Positions 46,232-59,500 of a stretch of DNA of 64,000 nt are shown piece after piece. The position numbers and the translations under genes were made by a program. The stretch's first letter is position 1. Each line of letters begins with the position of its first letter. The stretch covers positions 42,708,464 to 42,772,463 of the forward strand of contig CM035162.1 in the NCBI GenBank assembly GCA_020205615.1. The letters run 5' to 3'. The notes below the pieces were generated by a model. It was given only the letters and a program-made list of their open reading frames with translations, had not been told where the DNA came from and ran no database searches. The stretch is from Panax quinquefolius (taxonomy: Eukaryota; Streptophyta; Magnoliopsida; Apiales; Araliaceae).

Positions 46232-47011
46232 TGTGATGCCCCCAAAATAGGTATACATCACCCATTCTGGGTCGCCAAATACATGGTACAGAAACAAATA
46301 CAACTTCATTAACACAATTATCATGCAAAATACGACAACACATATACTTTGAGTTTAAATACAAATATTGTCTAATAGACAGTATACAAACTCAAAAGGA
46401 GTCCTCAATACAATTATTGATACACTATTTTATAAAATAGTGAGAACTACTAAAACAACTATCCTAAACCATCACTCCATACCCCGGCTAGTTCCTGCTA
46501 TGTTCTCACCTCCTGAGAAGAAAAATGGAACAAAAAGGAAAAAGGACGAGCTCAACTAGCCCAGTAAAGAATATTATGACTAGAATAATATTCAACAAAT
46601 TATCAATAATCTTCAACAGGGAAAAAATCTGATAGAATATAATAGACAACAAGTTTTAGATCAACAACTGCAACGGAAATAGCAATCCATTAGAAGAGTC
46701 AAGTAGAGAATAAATTCTACTATCTTCTAAGATTTAAAAGTCCATCATCAATATTTTATCCCTATAACATCAATCAATATACATCTTGAAACAAATATTC
46801 ATCTTTGCACTACTGGCCAAAGATATTCATTTGTATCACCAGTTGGTCATGTTCATCTCAACACATGTTCATCTTTGCACTACGGGCCAAAGATATTCAT
46901 CAGTTAATCATTCATCTTTGCACTACAGGCCAAAGATATTCAGTAATATCATCATTTAGGATTGAGGATGATGAAAAATATCTTTAAAAAAACGAATCCA
47001 ATGAGACAAAA
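46232..47011 (-). repeat. Truncated 5' LTR of the minus-strand Tekay element
   Basis: It starts TGTGATGCCCCCAAAATAGG and matches the 3' LTR up to GAGACAAAA. The next base pairs with nothing in the 3' LTR. About 1.6 kb, including the U3 and TATA box, is missing. Confidence 0.88.
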
Positions 47012-50002
47012 TGTGACAAATGAGATTTTGTAATTTAATTTTAATATTTATTGAATTAAATAAATATTTTTGATGATTTAATTATTAGATTAAATAATTA
47101 ATTGCTGAAACATTGTGGTAGATTAATTTAATTATATTTGTTATATTTATTAAATTAATGTGGAGAATTTTATTATTCAAAGTATGTAATTATGTGAGCT
47201 TATTGAATTAAAAGAAATATTTAATAAGCCTAATAATATTTTAATTAATAAGAAAAATTAATAATTTGACATAATTAATAAAGGAGAAAATTAATTACGT
47301 GACTATGTGAATTAATAAGAAATTATCATATTTTAATTGAATTAAAGTAAATAAGATATTTGATTTATATTTTATAAAGGGGTGTGACACTATTAAACTA
47401 TAGTATAAAAGATCTATTAAATTAAATGGCTATAATTCTTTTAAGGTTAGCCAAACAAGACATTAGGGGAGGTTGAGGGCAGTTAACCCATGATCGGTTA
47501 ACTGACCACAACTGCGTCCATTTCAAAATATTATTTACGTCTTCTATTATTGTTAAGTCTTTTAATTTTGTTAAGTCTGGAAAAGGAGAATCAGAGAGAA
47601 TTTCAGAGAATTAGAGAGAAACAATGTGAGTTATTGTGATATTGTAGAAGAGCGTGAAAGTCAGAAGAATTATTTGAGGGTAATCTCTTCAACCCAATTT
47701 CTATTTGTATGATTGTTAAAGTTTTCATGAAAATGACTTTAAGTTTTGTTAAAACTTATGTAATTGGAAAAGGGTAGTAATTATATGTTATATATGTGGT
47801 AAGATGTTATTATAACATGTGTTACTGTATGTTGTATGAACCATAACATCAGTTTCATAAATATTATGTCGTACATTGTTCTTCAAAATTACAGAGTATG
47901 AAAATATGGCCATATGGCCATACATACCAAATTTAACACGATAATCATAAGTTGTATCATAAATTTATACATGTATGTGTTAATATGTTAACGTAGTATG
48001 TTTTTACTATGTTGTATGAACCATAACATCAGTTTAATAAAAATTATGTCGTACGTTGTTCTTCAAAATTACAGAGTATGAAAATATGGCCATATGGCCT
48101 TACATACCAAATTTAACACGATAATCATAAGTGGTATCATAAATTTACACTTGTATATAATTATGCATGTTAAAACGAAGGAATCAAACTCCAAATGAAC
48201 AGATTCAGTGTTATAATGAACTTGTAATGTTGATTTTCATGTTTTGTGTTGAAAACTTTCAAGAAAATCAAGAACAGTAATTTATATGTTTTAATTCTGC
48301 AAAATTATGTATTTTAACATGTTAAAATTATGCTTGAAGGGTTAAGTAATAGTTATATGTGTATGACAATGTTTGGGTATGTCTAAATTCATGTAGAAAT
48401 AATTTAATTGAAAGTTATGGCCATGTTCTGTGTTCTTCAAGAGAACATATAAACTTGTGAGAGATTTTTTGGCCTAATTTGACCTTGTTATGAAGAAACT
48501 GCAGAAACCAGCGGGCGTTACCAAACTAAAAATTAAAAAATTAAAAATTAAAAAATAAAATAAAATAATAATAATAAAAAAATATTAATTAAAATATTTA
48601 TCAAATAAAATGAATATTTTAATTGAGATATTTATGGAATAAAATAATTATTCGATGAAAATTATTATTAAAATATTTATAAAATAAAGTAAATATTTAT
48701 GGAATAAAATAAATATTCGATGGAAATTATTATGAAATAATTTATTCGAGTGTAATAATAGTAAGGGAATGAAATATTCTAATTTAATTAAGTAATTAAA
48801 TTAGAAGGGTAATGATTCGTTAAATAAAGTGGAGTTTATATTAAATAATTAAGTGAAAATGTAACTAATGAATGTCGTGAATACATATGGTATGTGTGTA
48901 GGATTTGTAGTGAACGGAAGTAGTAATCGTTTAGCCTACGCACGAGGCAAGTTCCTAAACATTGTTTCTTTACATAAAGCAAGTTCCTTATTCTATCTTG
49001 TTTATTATTGTTCAAGTCAAGATTTCATATTAGATATTATCATTCTTTAAAAGCATGATTCCTGTTATACAATACTTATTCAATTGTATACATCTTGGAA
49101 TTTATTATTCAAATTGAATATCAATTATTGTTGAACCTTGTAAGACTAGCGAACCCTTGTTGATTCGACTAGTCCATAGTTGATGAACGTTCTAAATTTC
49201 AGAACCATTGTTGAGCTTATCCAAACCAAACTTCATTTGGTGCGGACTCTAATGTCAAACTGAGATGAATAACCCTGTTATAGGAGATTAATATTCTTTA
49301 ACGTTAAGATATTGTGCACAATATGGTACTAAGGGCTGATCCCCCTAAGTACGAGAAGAAGAGTCCATAGTCTTATGACTGTTAAAGGTTTCAAGTATAA
49401 ACATTTGACAACCTAGGACGTAGTTCAAGGTCTTATGACCCTCAGAAGTTCTTTTGATTCTTGTTATTCATTCTTGATTCAAAAGCCAAGTTTTCTTATT
49501 TCAGAAGTCATTGATTCATTCGCATGTTATTATTTTATTGTTATATTATTATACTGGTGGGAAATTGTGCTCACTCTTGCGTAATAATAACATTGCAGTT
49601 AAGAACGAAAGGTCCGACGAGCCTTCTACTAGTAAAGGCAATGGCAAAGTTAACATGTGATGAAGACTTATTGTTTATTTGTTATGTTATGTTTCAGACT
49701 TATGTTTAAGTTGTGTAAGACTTAATATTTGTTTATGTTTCCGCATTTGAGATTTAAGGTTAATATGACCTGGGATTGATGTATTTATTTTCAGATGTTA
49801 TAACTCCATAAGGAGAGGATTTATTTATATCTATTTATGATTTTTCATTTATTATGGGTAGATAGATTCATGATGTTTGGATAGTGAACACCATGTTGGG
49901 AGAATGCATATTATGATTTGATGTTTTAATGTATATGCTCATGATTATTTGTAAAGTCCTTCCAAGTAATATATGTACAAGGACTTAGTGATAGATCAAA
50001 TC
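47012..50002 (+). repeat. Unresolved LTR-like sequence
   Basis: It begins TGTGACAAATGAG directly at the Tekay break. On the plus strand it has a TATA box (TATAAAAG, 47404-47411) and then a purine-rich leader (GAGAGAATTTCAGAGAATTA). Much later comes GTGCTCACTCTTGCG, similar in position to the GAGCTCACCC block of Tekay LTRs. This layout resembles a large plant LTR of about 3 kb, but I could not find its end, a partner LTR or coding sequence. Two AT-rich zones (47020-47360, 48520-48860) flank the middle. Confidence 0.4.
47829..48165. repeat. 180-bp tandem duplication
   Basis: ATGTTGTATGAACCATAACA begins at 47829 and again at 48009. The copies share CATATGGCCATATGGCC-like and CAAATTTAACACGATAATCA blocks, about 90% identical. 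The second copy is slightly truncated. Confidence 0.85.
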
Positions 50003-50052
50003 TGTTAGGTTGATCTAAACTCTTAACGTGTATCATTCTGTAATGGAATGTA

Positions 50053-52517
50053 TATGAGACCCCAAATTTTATGAAATAAAAGCGTTCAATTTTTCTATTT
50101 TGGTGAATAGTTAAATTGATAAAAGTTTAAAGTTAAGGGTCATATTTGAAAATTTTTCAAAGTAGACAAGTTGTCATAAAATACCCGGTTACTATTCACG
50201 AGTTACTATTCACGGGTTACTATTCACCGAAATTACTATTCACTCTAGTATTGTTCACTCGAGTATTTGGGACACTTTTTGTGTCAGAGTACTATTCACG
50301 AGTTACTATTCATGAATTACTATTCATGAGTTACTATTCACCCGAACAAAATATTTTATGAAAATAACGGCGGAAGTTTTACCGTTGATACTGTTGAACT
50401 ACTCGGTAGTAAAAGTACAGTAATACGTGTGGTTGCATAGTAGCACACGGTATTGATTATTGATGCTTATGTGAGAAGTCACTCAGTTTGATTCCATTAT
50501 TGTCGATTAATAATATGAATTATTATAGCGATAATGACGTTTTGTTTTATTCGTATTATTAACGTAATAAAATATAAACATCTTTTATATAAAGCGTAAT
50601 ACTTTATTAAAGTTATTCTATAAATAGAATATATTATATTTTATTATGCATAGTGTTGCATAGTGTTTCGATATAGTATTGCATAGTGTTTGCATAGTAA
50701 AATGTTTTTATATAAATAGAATATATGATATTTTATTTAAAAGATTTTGCTTTAAATATGGACCGTCCGATTAAAGTAAATCAATCGGACCGTTCATGGA
50801 TTAATTACTATGCATTCTATTTTCCTATAAATAGAAGCTCATTCCTTCATTATTTTCTTACTTAATTCACTTTGAAACTCAGAGAGAAAAATTATAGAGA
50901 GAAGCTATAGAGAGAAAATCTATATAGAGAAAGAAGAAAGTAGTATTCGGTACTTCACTACTTTGATATCCGGTGTCTTTTACGGTAAAGGGATATCCGG
51001 TGTTATTCTTTCTTATTCATGAAGAGAACTTACATTATTCCATTCATTATTATTACATTGGAATAACTTTGTAAAAGTGGCATACCCTATACATAAACTT
51101 GTATATGCAGATACCCTATACTTGGTGAAATCCTTATATTATTCCATTCTTATTTATTACATTGGAATAACTCAGATATCTGTGGAATCCCCTATACTTG
51201 GTGATCTTCTTACGTTATTCCATTCTTTATTATTCATTGGAATATCACATCATTCGTGTGTTTTACACAGGACTGGTTCCATTGTTTATTATTCCGCATT
51301 TATTATTACGTTGGAATATCCATGCATCGTGTGTTTTACAGGACTCGGTTCCATTGTTTATTATTCAAACATTTATTATTCATTGGATCATCTGTCGATT
51401 GTGAATTTCACGACTGGTTCCGTTATTATTATTCTGTTGGAATAACTTTTTCATGCGCAAGCACCGCATGCATGGTGATTTCTTTTGTTATTCCATTCTT
51501 TATTATACCTGTTGGTTAAAACTTTGACTTCTATACTCCATGAAATTAGTAGAATATTCTTGATATTTGCGTTTCATCCAAAGATCTTTTCATGGAAATA
51601 TTCTTCCGATCATTCTTGAATTTTACTCTACAAAAGCAAGATATCTTGTTGACAATTTGGACGTTAATAATTCCCGGATAAAATAATTCTTGAACTTGTT
51701 TTATTGAATTCTTATATCATTGTCATCATCCTCATGTTTATAATATGTTGAAAGTTATCTTTGGCTTACGTGCATAGATGAACTTAGTATGATTATGACC
51801 AGGGTTCATTCGGTATAATCATGGCTTGATATAAATGATGTGACAAAAGTCCTCGAGTGGTGCTGTAATGCAAATGATGGATAGTTTTGGTATGATTATG
51901 ACCGGGGTGATTCGGTATAGTCGTGACCATTGATAATTTGATGAAAATCCTTGACCGTGGTACGGGGATGATTAGATATTGTGGTTTATTCATTAAAGCG
52001 AGTCTTAGTGATAAAAATTTATGAAAACCTTTTAAAACCTAAAAGACAAGAGACTTTATTTTCTACTTGACTCTTTTAATGGATTGCATATTAGCCGCAG
52101 ATTAAACCGGTCGTCTATTGTATTTTATCGGTTTCTTTCTTGTTGAAGGCTAATGATAATTTATTACGCATTATCTTAGTCATAATATTTCTTCTTCGGG
52201 CTAGTTGAGCTCACCCTTTCTTTCACTTTCTCTTCGTGAAATGAGAACATGCCATTTGGGACGAGTCGGGAAGCGGAGTAATGGTCCAGAGGATAGCATT
52301 AGTAGTCCTCACTATTCTGTGAAATAGTGTGATAATAGTTGTAATGCAGACTCCTTTTGAGTTTGTATAATATCTAGTAGACAATATTTGTATTCAAACT
52401 CACAGTTTATGTCGTATTGTACACGACAGTTATGTTAGTAAGTTGTATTTGAATTTATGTACCATGTAAGTGGCGACCCAAGATGGGTGACGTATACCTA
52501 ATTTTGGGGGCGTCACA
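50053..52517 (+). mobile_element. Tekay-type solo LTR
   Basis: 2465 bp from TATGAGACCCC (aligning with TGTAAGACCCC) to GGGGGCGTCACA. The perfect target duplication ATGTA lies at 50048-50052 and 52518-52522. It contains TATAAATA at 50826-50833 and the ATTATTACATTGGAATA minisatellite at 51030-51440. A separate short repeat, GTTACTATTCAC(G/C), recurs around 50190-50340 and is not in the other LTR copies. Confidence 0.92.
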
Positions 52518-53436
52518 ATGTATAGATAGAAAGATCAAAGCTGTTAGGTTGATCTTGAGATGTAATAGATAGGCTTCGAAGAAATCGTAGTGTATCAATC
52601 TGATCAACATTGCAGAAGTCAAGGTAGAAACGTAGAGCTTCGAAGATCGTAGTGTGCTTGCCTTGAAGGGTCTCTTCGAAAAATCGTTGAGTGGTCCCAA
52701 CGTTTACCGAGCCAACTCAACGATCGTAGTGTGCTGAAGGAAACGTAGAGTTTATAAGTCAATGATCGTAGAGTGCTCTCAGAAATGTAGAGTTTACAAC
52801 TGAAGCAAGCAAAGATCGTAGTGTGAAAAGACTTAAGAGAAATCGGCTGATAGCATCAGACCAGGCACCAAGGCGACAAGTCACCATGATCTGAATCGTA
52901 GAGCATCTGTCTTGTGTCAGAGAACGTCGAGCCTCATGACTTATGTGGAAGACATATTCCAACATAAGAGGAATGGATTCTAAACGCTGCAGTACTCACC
53001 AATCCCAAAGTCACAAGAAAATATCCTTAGTATACAACAAAGAGGCATATTGAAGAAGCTAAGGAAAGTACCATTGGTAAGGGGGAAAACACCTTTTTAG
53101 GTGTTAGGTGAGAAAACAGTCTGCAGTGTCAGTGGGCCAGAATGCAATTTCAGAAGATGTGCAGAAATGTCTCCATCAAAGATCAGAGAGGTCAAACGCA
53201 TTTAATGCCTCAACGGATGGATCCAACGGATAGTTTTCAAGATCACATATATGCAAATCAAGCAGATGAGAGAGAAGCAAGTAAGCATTGAACAAACAAC
53301 GTGAACAACTCTCAAGCTCAACTCTAAGATTTGAGAATTAGCAAAGCTTGCTCAGCTACTCAGTTCTTTCGAACAAGTGCTTAAACAGCAACTGAGTAGC
53401 AACCATCAAGAACTCACACTACAACAAAAAAGCTTA

Positions 53437-53755
53437 TCGTGACCGATTATCGTGACCGTATTTCGGTCAGCAGATATATCGCGACCGCATGCGGTCGCCG
53501 ATAATCGTCAGATAAAATCTGGTCATTTGGGATGAACATCGGCGACCACTATTAGCGATCGCTATATCTGCTGATCGCTATGAAGCGTAAGAAATGACAA
53601 ATACGGCCATTTGAAATGAGAAATCGACATGGTCCAGGCCAAAGATGGCGTGGTCCACGTGTCGGCCGACCATTATCGTGACCGCGTCGCGGTCATTGAT
53701 TAGATGCCGTCGCTAATAACGTTCAATGACCGCATCGCGATCGCCGATATAAAAA
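53437..53755. promoter_or_regulatory. Left subterminal repeat array of the CACTA element
   Basis: Multiple copies in both orientations of TATCGTGACCG and CGCATGCGGTCGC, including the 18-bp perfect palindrome GCGACCGCATGCGGTCGC at 53481-53498. The mirror array is at 60590-60850, with the same palindrome at 60631-60648. Confidence 0.75.
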
Positions 53756-54149
53756 AACATTATAGCTTGATTTTTCTTTGTTTTCTTTGAATTCCAAAAA
53801 ACGCACTGTTTTCTACCCTTTATCCCAACACACATACACACCAAGATAAACAACATACAAAACAATATAAACATCCATCGTCCACCAACACATACACCAA
53901 ACTAGTATATAAACCTTTAAAAACCAATATGATTTGAATAAATATAATAACATTTCAAAACTTGTTTAAGTAACATATATACAAACATCCAAATAATGAA
54001 TATACAAGTACAAGGTTATGTTAAGCGTCATCCCTCCTTGATCATGCACCTGTAATTAACAAAATAATAATAAAACAAGTTACAAATATAATAAATATGT
54101 TGATACTGGTATATATTACGACAATACATACAACAAATTGATTTTATAC

Positions 54150-55110
54150 CTCGTCGCCATCCCCATGCTGTCCTGCTGCTGCCATCGCCATCGCTTGACT
54201 AACTCCTCGGGATCAAGAGCCCCTGTGTGCGCCAAAGTATCTTCAGAAGATTTCGATCTTGACATATAGCTCTCACACAGTCAGCCGGAGTATGAACAAC
54301 TGGATGACTCGATGACTGTGAAGACTGGGTAGCAGAGCTGCCTGAGCCACTGAAGGATGGGCGTCGTCGTTGTCCTTGACCTTTAATGTAGTTCTTCTTC
54401 ACAACAGACGCCCTCTCCCACAACTCTTGATCAATAGGCGGACGTGGAGTGCCTTCAGGATAGCGCTCATTCAATAAACGTTTATAAGTATCCTGTCATC
54501 ATGTTAACACTTAAATAGTTAAAAATAATATTTTGTAAGTATTAATAAACAAGATCAGGTTGTTAAAACTTATTACCGCTATCTGGATAGCCTCAGTGCA
54601 CTCATCACGGGTGTATACGCATACATCCGCCCAATGGATAGGCCGACCTTGAGACCGAGACTCCTATACACAAACAAAGACAATATTACTAAGTAAAATG
54701 GGATATTTTCTACAATTCATGATTGTAAACATATTAAAACTTGTAAATACTTACTACCGAGGCGTTGATATCACGTGAATCGTGAAATATCGCGCCCTTG
54801 TGTTCCTTTTTAGCCTTTTCGCCATCGGATACACCCGAGGCTCTGTTGGTGGCGGTAGTCTTTCGTCTTTTCACCCACTCTCGGCTCTCCATTGGGCACA
54901 TCTCATTTATATGGATGGGTGCACCACCTGGGGCTATGCTCGTGCATATAATCCTCTCCCGCCCGGATGGTCGATCTCGGCATTGTGAATGGCTTTTTGT
55001 CGTTCTTTATTCAAGTTGTCCTTCAGTGCGGACCGCGACTTACGCCTGTAATAATGTCTGGAATCATTAAAGCCTGCGCGTCCTCCCATCTATACCGTTT
55101 CTGCAAATAA
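54150..55110 (-). pseudogene. Transposase_24-like (Ptta/En/Spm) protein of the CACTA element
   Basis: Three exon-like blocks lie on the minus strand. 55070-54790 is basic, with DNLNKERQKAIHNAE and GGRGLYARA and internal stops. About 54670-54580 reads SRSQGRPIHWADVCVYTRDE. 54474-54199 reads NERYPEGTPRPPIDQELWER and then a Ser/Gln-rich tail. The order and the 'plant transposase' motifs (a T/HxGG-like patch, a TRKDG-like block, then ERYPEG) fit the second gene of En/Spm elements. Intron borders are approximate. Confidence 0.55.
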
Positions 55111-55979
55111 AAAAACAATAATAACATTACTAAATAATTATCCTTTGAATATTATATTAATATTATTTGTCATAATTAAAAAAATATATACGAAATTTCG
55201 CTTTCAAACAAAGATCCTGTGGGCGATAGGTGTGCTCGCCCACGTAATCACAGGTGTAGGCCAATTCTGTAAACACAGCTGTGATATGCACTTGACGATC
55301 TTATTATCTGAAAAATCACTATAATATACAACATCAATTAGCATATATTAAATGCTTAAATGCTTTTATATAAATGATATATGCGGGACGTACGTGCTAT
55401 TCGGAGGAGGGCGAATCTGAATAAGAATCCGATCATCGGGATTAGTAGGGGCCTTGGGCACATTATTAGGCCCCCTACCCAAGCCGCGCTTTTTCTGCGC
55501 TGCTTCAGAAGCCATCTGTATATTACAAATTTCAAGATGTTATTAGGAGTCATATTTGATTATATGTATATATGACAATAAATACGAATGATGATATAAA
55601 CATGTATATATATGAATATAAAATGACAATAAACAAAAGTTGCATTTAAATAGTTTAGTACATAAACATGACAATGATATAAAAAACATGTATTGCTAAA
55701 CATACATTGCATGAGTTCAAGTGTCAATGTCCGATTGTAATCATCTTGTATATCGTGTTAGATTCATAACCATCATCCTGCTTTGATTACGTGGTCGATT
55801 CATTCAATAACTCTTCCTCCTCAAAGATCAATGTCATCCGACACAAGTATTGACTCAGGATCTAATTCATGTGGTTCATCTCCACCATCTAACTGGATTA
55901 CTTCATTGTCGTCCTCCACATTTATTATAGTCTGACTATGAAGCATCTGCTCTTGGTAAATCTCCCCATCAACTAATTC

Positions 55980-58900
55980 TACACTACTACGCACGGAGTA
56001 TAAATTACAACTTGCAAATCAGAAGGCGGCCTATCCCTTTTCCTAACAGGACTAGGAGTGTAGTATACTTGTCTTGCTTGAGTTGGTAAAACAAACGGTT
56101 CGTTGGAGTCACGCAGACCTATGGAGGTCAATATCGACGATTCCATGTCCGTCAACACGTATCCCTTTTTCTCGAATCAAACCGGCAAGACTTGAACAAG
56201 TGAATATGACCCCAGACGTGCTCCTCTGCATACGACAACTCTACGATTTCCTCCAACTCCCCATAAAAGGCACGACCAAGCTCATTGTAACAATCTCCTT
56301 GGACACACACTCCGAGTTCGTTGTTCTTTATCGCGCCTATATGCCTTTGTGTGAAATTCACAACCATTTATTTTGTAACCATTGCGGTGACTTGATCCTT
56401 ATCTCGGTCCCATAGCTAGGACTTGTACATTAGCCTAATCGTTGATCCCTCACCAAAGCCTACAAAAATCCATCTTATTAAATGAAGTCATAGTTAACAT
56501 ATGAAGTATATATATTATATATATATACACTACGCTTAAAATTGAACTTACTTTGTCCTTTAGCCAAAGTGCAAAGTTTTATCCCGATTGATTTGAATAT
56601 CTTTATCGCTTATGCTTCAAGCATGCTTCACTTTTAACTCGTCATCGCATAATCTATACCATGTTATAAACATTAACATATTAGAATAAATTTTTAACTT
56701 AAAAGATAAAATATCAAGTTTACATGTGTACCTCACAAATTCGTCAATCTCCTCACAATTGAGAAGAATGTAAGTATGTGCGGCATGTAATTCTTGCTCA
56801 GAGAGGAATATGCGCTTCCCTTTTTCATAAGCGGCCCGAGGGACCAAATACAGAGAGCCGACCATTTAGTTCAACATTTCCCCCATCATCATGTCTCGAT
56901 ACTCGATTGGCCTTTGTCAAGACTTCATCCGGAAAATAGTCTGAGACAAACGTAGATATCTCATCAAAACTGTATGCCTCGCATATCGACCCCTCGACAT
57001 AAGCTCTATTCTTCACCTTCCTCTTAAGGTTTCCCATCACCCTCTCGAAAGGGTACATCCATCTATATTGAACTGGACCCCCAACACGAGCTTCATAGGG
57101 AAGATGGATTTGCAAATGCTCCATGGAGTCAAAAAAACCAGGTGGGAATATTTTTTCCAGTTTACACGTGATCTCTATGATGTTCTTCTCAAGTACAAAC
57201 ATGTCCTTCTCATTCAATGATTTTGAACACAAGTCTTTGAAGAAACGACTAAGATCCGTCAAAGCATCCCATATTGGTTTATCAAGCGAGATCCCGAAAT
57301 GCTATAGGCATGAGTCTCTCCATGAAACACACGATCATGACTCTTCATCCCTTGCAATTTCCCACCCGTAACACACCTTGCAATGTTTCGACGATATCCA
57401 TCCGGTAGTTTCGGAGACTTAACCCATGTGCACACATCTTCAACTTTCTTTTTGGACAATGTGTACCTTCAGATGCGGTTTGACAATCTTACCATTAGGA
57501 GATTCATAAAGTTCTAATCCAGACGCCACAAATATCTTTCATGTCCAAACGCGTGCTTTATCGTTATCTTTTGTCTTCCCGTAACATTCATCAAAGTGTT
57601 AAACACATTGTCAAACACATTCTTCTCAATATGCATCACATCTAGATTACGATTTAATCAAATTTGTAGACCAATAAGGCAATTCCCAAAAGATGCTTCT
57701 CCGAACCCGGTTATGAGATTCACCAAACCCATTGATTATGTTTGTCGATCAACCTTACCAAATGGGATAACCGGCAATCTCATCACACGATCTCGCATCT
57801 CCGCGTTCCGACAATCGCGCATGCGGGCATATCATTATCTACTTTCCCTTTCTGAAGTGTTCTCTATTTCTTCAAACGGTGATCTACCTAAGAAGAACCG
57901 ACGATGATATCAAACCAACAAGCTTTTCGACCTTTTGATAGATTAAACGACTTTTTGTATGCTCCATACAATACGGACAACAAGCCAACTTCCGTAGGTA
58001 CTCCATCCACTAACATACCATAAGTCGGGAAGTCACTTATAGTCCACATAACTGGGCCGCCTAAGGTTGAAATTTGTTTTCGTTGCAACATCCCAAGTCG
58101 TACTCCATCCTCCCACAATACCTTTAACTCGTCTATAAGAGGTCTCAAGTAAACATCTAAGTTCTTTCCGGGACTCTTAGGACCAGAATCACGAAAGTGA
58201 AAGAAATAAGTATGGCCGTTTCATACACATCCAAGGAGGCAAGTTGACGAGTAACAATCACAAAGCCAACATGAGTATGCGGAAGCAATTTGAGTGGCCA
58301 AACGGATTGAAACCATCGGTGGACAATCCAAGCCTCACATTTCTAGGTTCCAATGCAAATTCAAGCATTTCTTTCCAAGCCCCGCCCATCTCATGGATGA
58401 TTTAGTTCTCCATCTTTAGCCGGAGATTTCGCATGCCAACTCATATGTTCAAATTTGATCTCAAGACATGTACAATCTTTTTAGTCGATGTGTTATTGGA
58501 AAATACCTTAGAATCTTAAAGCAGATACTTGATTTTTTTGTAGTCACACCCTCTTTATTAGGCCTAAACCGATCATGACTGCAAAACGTGCACCTTATCA
58601 TCTTGTCATTTTCCTTATAAAACAACATGCAGTCGTTGGGACATGCATCGATCTTTTGGTATCCAAGACCCAACTTCTTCACCATTTTCTTACAAAAGTA
58701 ATAGTTACCAGGTAATTTCTCACCGTCAGGCAACATACTCTTAATTGCCTTCAAGAGCGACTCAAAACACTCATGGCTCATGTTGTGATCAACCTTGATG
58801 TTAAGTAATGTCGCCATCACGACAATGTAGTGTGTTTGGTGCAACCATGCCACAATGGCTTGCTACCCTCGTCTAACAACTTAAAGAAGTCTTTGGCATC

Positions 58901-59160
58901 GAATTCATAGGTTGCTCTCTCGCCTTGCTCCCAATCAAAATCGCCCCGCAATATCATGGACCATTTCATTCATACGATGAGTACTAACGCCCGAATTGTA
59001 CTTGTGTGATGCCACCATCTCTTCTCTCTCGCCCATGTGCCCACCAAAGATTCTTCGTAATTTCTCATGAACCCGTAAACAAGTAAATGATAGTTTACCA
59101 TGTCTCCGTCCATATAATTTACATTTTACACTTTAAACATGGACATCGATTCTGCGACTT
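55980..59160 (-). pseudogene. TNP2-like CACTA transposase
   Basis: Blocks appear in the expected minus-strand order. 58853-58461 reads IKVDHNMSHECFESLLKAIK, KLGLGYQKIDACPNDCMLFY, CTFCSHDRFRPN and ILRYFPITHRLKRLYMS (Transposase_21 start). 58148-57888 reads RPLIDELKVLWEDGVRLG and WTISDFPTYGMLVDG. 57459-56825 reads PDGYRRNIARCV, GMKSHDRVFHG and PYEARVGGPVQYRWMYPFER (DUF4218). 56865-56617 continues it (HAAHTYILLNCEEI). 56367-56152 reads YGELEEIVELSYAEEHVWG (DUF4216-like). Stops and frameshifts separate them. The transposase cuts the CACTA ends; this copy is dead. Confidence 0.85.
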
Positions 59161-59329
59161 ACCATTCATACATTACGGGTGACTATACGATACTCCAAAA
59201 AACACTGGCAACCAAATTCTAAATTCAATCAGAAGACCTATCCGGGTACTTGACTTTCGTCAGTGCATCCAACTACGGTCTCGAATAGAGGTCCATGATT
59301 CCACTGTACTATACTACAGACAACATTAT

Positions 59330-59500
59330 AAATGTTAACATATGACTTGAGCATACTTATAACCATATAACTTGAGCATACTTGTAAAGCATGCATATGA
59401 TTAACATTTAAGCATACTTCTAAGCATATGACTTAAGCATACTTGTAACCATATGACTTGAGCATACTTGTAAGCATATGATTAACAACCAAGCTTGGCT
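59330..59500. repeat. Short tandem repeats of AAGCATACTTGTAA-CATATGACTTG
   Basis: About five degenerate units of 24-36 bp inside the CACTA element. Then come GGCTTGGC-type repeats to about 59545. No coding meaning is apparent. Confidence 0.6.

Larger units (their letters stand above)
37616..47011 (-). mobile_element. Tekay/Del-type Ty3/gypsy element, minus strand, with truncated 5' LTR
   Basis: Its gag and pol are close relatives of the 10300-19955 copy and better preserved. The 3' LTR is full length but holds a nested solo LTR. The 5' LTR is cut after about 780 bp at 47011/47012, so no target duplication can be matched (left flank GTTGG). The primer-binding site TTGGTATCAACGCTTAGGG (minus strand, 46212-46231) and the polypurine tract at 41396-41410 are in place. 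Stops disrupt gag and pol. Confidence 0.9.
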
